Shown: piece by piece, positions 6,153 through 7,985 of the stretch
Layout of the letters: every line of letters begins with the position of its first letter
Numbering within the stretch: position 1 is the stretch's first letter
Assembly (NCBI GenBank): GCA_947177495.1
Contig: CAMWUS010000058.1
Location: 1 to 7,985, forward strand
Direction of reading: 5' to 3'
DNA: 7,985 bases
Source: an uncultured Clostridia bacterium
Lineage (GTDB): Bacteria; Bacillota; Clostridia; Christensenellales; Borkfalkiaceae
Translations under genes and position numbers: made by a program
Notes under the pieces: generated by a model
Seen by the model: the letters and a program-made list of their open reading frames with translations, nothing else
Told to the model about the DNA's origin: nothing
Database searches by the model: none

Positions 6153-6988
6153 AGCTTGCAGTTATCGGGAAGGACGTGTCTCAGTCGCAAAGCCCTTCCA
6201 TGCACACCTTTATTTTAAAGCGTATGGGGCATGAATGCAGTTACGACTCGTTATCCATTCCCCCCGCTCAATTTTCCGCACGGGCGGAAAAGCTTTTTCA
6301 AGAGTACGACGCGTTCAACGTAACCATTCCGTTCAAGCTGGATATTATTCCGTATTTAAAGGAACTGCGCGGCGACGCGCCTGCGTTCGGCGCAGTGAAT
6401 ACCGTACTCACTCGCGAGCGGACAGGCTATAACACCGACGGCTACGGTTTTTTGCTCATGTTGGAGAACGCGGGGGTACAGGTAGCGGGAAAGACCGTAC
6501 TCGTGCTCGGCGCGGGCGGCGCGGGCAGAAGCTGTATCAAAAAGCTGAGCGATGCGGGTGCGGAGGTGTTCGCCTACGAGCGGGACTTCAACCGCATCGA
6601 AAATGTCCATAAAGAAATCGGCGGGTTTACGCCATTAAAGGAAGTGCCTCTGCGCGCATTCGATATCATCTTAAATTGCACGGGAATCGGCATGCATGAC
6701 ACGGTGGGGCAAACGCCCGCCGTCGCGCTCGAAGGCGTGGGCACTGCGCCCGTAGACGAGAAGCTGTTATCCCTTTGCTCGGCGGCGGTAGACCTCATCT
6801 ACGTGCCCGAGGAGTCGGAGTTCTTGCACTTAGCGCGCGGGCTTGGAAAGCCGACGGTGAACGGTGCGTCCATGTTGTTCTATCAGGCTTACATGGCAGA
6901 CTGCCTTTTCTTAAATAAAACTCCGAACGCGGAGGAAGCAAAATTACTTTGGCAGGATTACCGAAAAACACGGGAGAATAAATCATGA
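6146..6988 (+). CDS. aroE: Shikimate 5-dehydrogenase
   Basis: This 280-residue enzyme reduces 3-dehydroshikimate to shikimate with NADPH, pathway step 4. The substrate domain shows S14-x-S16-PSMH (the shikimate-binding serines), NVTIPFK with catalytic K64, GAVNT with N85, and YNTDG with catalytic D98. The nucleotide domain carries GAGGAG at 122-127, and VDLIYVP plus VNGASMLFYQA complete the family pattern. After the glycine loop the position usually holding basic NADP-selecting residues (YERDFNR) has R and nearby R, compatible with NADP; an NAD-using quinate/shikimate paralogue is less likely in this operon. The ATG at 6146 lies within the end of aroB, 7-base overlap, with AAGAGG 4 bases upstream. 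The 3' end forms ATGA with aroQ. Confidence 0.96.
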   Translation: MLKLAVIGKDVSQSQSPSMHTFILKRMGHECSYDSLSIPPAQFSARAEKLFQEYDAFNVTIPFKLDIIPYLKELRGDAPAFGAVNTVLTRERTGYNTDGYGFLLMLENAGVQVAGKTVLVLGAGGAGRSCIKKLSDAGAEVFAYERDFNRIENVHKEIGGFTPLKEVPLRAFDIILNCTGIGMHDTVGQTPAVALEGVGTAPVDEKLLSLCSAAVDLIYVPEESEFLHLARGLGKPTVNGASMLFYQAYMADCLFLNKTPNAEEAKLLWQDYRKTRENKS

Positions 6989-7407
6989 AAATACTTGTTA
7001 TCAACGGAGTGAATCTCAACCTTACGGGCAAGCGAGAAAAGGGCGTGTACGGCGTAGAAACGCTGGAAAGCATTTGCGCCGAACTCAAAGAATTTGCCCG
7101 CAAACATGGGCACGAGGTGGATTGCGTGCAAAGCAATATCGAGGGTGAAATATGTACCTTCTTGCACGGCGCGGAGGGCAAGTACGACGGCGTTGTACTC
7201 AACGCGGGCGCGTACACCCATTATTCCTATGCAATTCGCGATGCAATCGCTTCTGTTCCCACGCCCGTGGTGGAAGTGCATATGTCCAACGTACACGCGC
7301 GGGAAGAGTTCCGCCATAAATCGGTACTTACGGAAGTGTGCAAAGGTGAAATCCTCGGCTTCGGGAAAAACAGCTATAAACTTGCATTGGAGAGTTTTTG
7401 GTTATGA
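6985..7407 (+). CDS. aroQ: 3-dehydroquinate dehydratase, type II
   Basis: This 140-residue enzyme dehydrates 3-dehydroquinate to 3-dehydroshikimate, pathway step 3; type II enzymes form dodecamers and do not use a Schiff-base lysine. Catalytic elements are all present: R17 and Y22 on the lid loop (GKREKGVYG), QSNIEGE at 49-55, N73 in LNAGAYTHYS, H99 in VEVHMSN, and REEFRHKS at 106-113. One variation is NGVNLNL where NGPNLNL is usual, and NAGAY where NPGAY is usual, both mild. The ATG at 6985 overlaps the aroE stop as ATGA, with GGGAG 8 bases upstream. The stop in turn overlaps aroK. The presence of a type II rather than type I (AroD) enzyme is common in Clostridia. Confidence 0.97.
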   Translation: MKILVINGVNLNLTGKREKGVYGVETLESICAELKEFARKHGHEVDCVQSNIEGEICTFLHGAEGKYDGVVLNAGAYTHYSYAIRDAIASVPTPVVEVHMSNVHAREEFRHKSVLTEVCKGEILGFGKNSYKLALESFWL

Positions 7408-7907
7408 ATATCGTACTCTGCGGCATGATGGGTGTGGGAAAATCGAGCGTGGGCATTCGCATTGCGGAGCTTACGGGTAAGCGTTGGTACGATACCGACG
7501 TGGTGATTACCGACCGTCACGGTAAAATTGCCGATTTGTTCGAATACTACGGCGAGAGCCATTTCCGTGCACTCGAAACGGATATCGTGCGCGAGCTTTC
7601 GGAAAAGGACGAGCTCGTCATTTCCACGGGCGGCGGTTTGGTGTTAAAGGCGGAGAACAACGAAATGTTAAAGCGCAACGGAAAAATCTTTTTCCTGCGT
7701 GCGTCGCTCGAATCGCTGCTTGCCCGCGTGTACGTAGACGACAACCGCCCCTTACTCAAAAACGGCAGAACGGAAGCAACGCTTAAAAATCTTCTTGCCG
7801 AGCGTACGCCCGTTTACGAACACGTAGCCGATTATATTTTGGATACCGACGGAAGGAGCGTAGATGAGGTCGCAAGAGAAATCATCGCGCTGAGCGAGCA
7901 GGCATGA
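7404..7907 (+). CDS. aroK: Shikimate kinase
   Basis: This 167-residue enzyme phosphorylates shikimate with ATP, pathway step 5. Visible motifs: P-loop GMMGVGKSS (7-15), YDTD with D32 for Mg and shikimate, GESHFRALE at 50-58 with R55, STGGG at 74-78, and the lid arginine R115 in DDNRPLL. ERTPVYEHVADYILDTDG near the C-terminus is also typical. Start choice: the ATG at 7404 forms ATGA with the aroQ stop, like the neighbouring junctions, but the nearest Shine-Dalgarno GGAG (7389-7392) is 11 bases away. A TTG at 7398 would sit 5 bases from it and add two residues (MV). I prefer the ATG because of the junction pattern and because the P-loop strand begins right there. The 3' end overlaps the next gene as ATGA. 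Confidence 0.96.
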   Translation: MNIVLCGMMGVGKSSVGIRIAELTGKRWYDTDVVITDRHGKIADLFEYYGESHFRALETDIVRELSEKDELVISTGGGLVLKAENNEMLKRNGKIFFLRASLESLLARVYVDDNRPLLKNGRTEATLKNLLAERTPVYEHVADYILDTDGRSVDEVAREIIALSEQA

Positions 7908-7985
7908 AGCGGGCGTTAGTTACGGGTGGCACGCGCGGGATCGGGCTTGCCGTATGCCGTCTGCTTGTGGAAAAAGACTATGAGG
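7904..7985 (+). CDS. Short-chain dehydrogenase/reductase family protein, N-terminal fragment (runs off window)
   Basis: Only 27 codons are in the window. They start at an ATG that overlaps the aroK stop as ATGA and encode KRALVTGGTRGIGLAV, the first strand and TGGxxGIG dinucleotide-binding loop (residues 7-14) of a classical short-chain dehydrogenase such as FabG-type 3-oxoacyl-ACP reductases. The fragment cannot identify the substrate. The Shine-Dalgarno is weak, so it probably depends on coupling to aroK. Its place in the aro chain is notable since no shikimate-pathway step needs this family. Confidence 0.85.
   Translation, partial: MKRALVTGGTRGIGLAVCRLLVEKDYE

Noticed and set aside
7398..7403. 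TTG at 7398 as the shikimate kinase start
   Set aside because: It has better Shine-Dalgarno spacing (5 bases), but the ATG at 7404 keeps the ATGA pattern and adds nothing non-homologous. Not fully excluded.
1..7985. CRISPR array, tRNA or rRNA genes, complete insertion sequence
   Set aside because: No regularly spaced repeats, tRNA cloverleaf with conserved T-loop, ribosomal RNA sequence or transposase frame was seen on either strand.

Overview
The window reads as a piece of a bacterial chromosome, most likely from an uncultured gut-type member of the Clostridia (Bacillota). The reasons are Shine-Dalgarno-led genes, sigma-A style promoters, a long operon with ATGA overlaps, a hybrid histidine kinase with two receiver domains, and a type II dehydroquinase. 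The taxonomic call is an inference. Base composition is moderately GC-rich in genes and clearly AT-richer in the one long intergenic region.

Layout. (1) At 1-920 lies the 3' end of a hybrid sensor kinase: the tail of the ATPase domain followed by two receiver domains. (2) At 922-955 a perfect hairpin works as a terminator in both directions between two convergent genes. (3) At 970-1842, on the minus strand, is a membrane-anchored predicted cysteine hydrolase of the permuted NlpC/P60 (papain-like) type. Its GTG start lies 7 bases downstream of a consensus extended -10 box, so its mRNA should be leaderless. (4) The region 1843-2142 holds that promoter, a 123-bp imperfect palindrome (1881-2003) that folds best as minus-strand RNA, and the promoter and leader of the rightward operon. 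(5) From 2143 to the end, everything reads rightward: a patatin-like lipase, a membrane-anchored ComEC-type metallo-beta-lactamase protein, then aroC, aroB, aroE, aroQ, aroK and the first 27 codons of a short-chain dehydrogenase.

How the genes work together. AroB, AroQ, AroE, AroK and AroC catalyse steps 2, 3, 4, 5 and 7 of the shikimate pathway, from DAHP to chorismate. The first step (DAHP synthase) and the sixth (EPSP synthase, aroA) are not in the window. Every junction from the metallo-beta-lactamase gene to the dehydrogenase overlaps by 4 or 7 bases, so the seven reading frames are probably translationally coupled on one mRNA. The patatin gene is 19 bases ahead of this chain and is probably the first gene of the transcript.

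The protein-coding part is mostly conventional. The features most worth a second look are the structured palindromic element at 1881-2003, with its central tandem-GA hairpin and a 39-codon reading frame, and the apparently leaderless hydrolase gene next to it.
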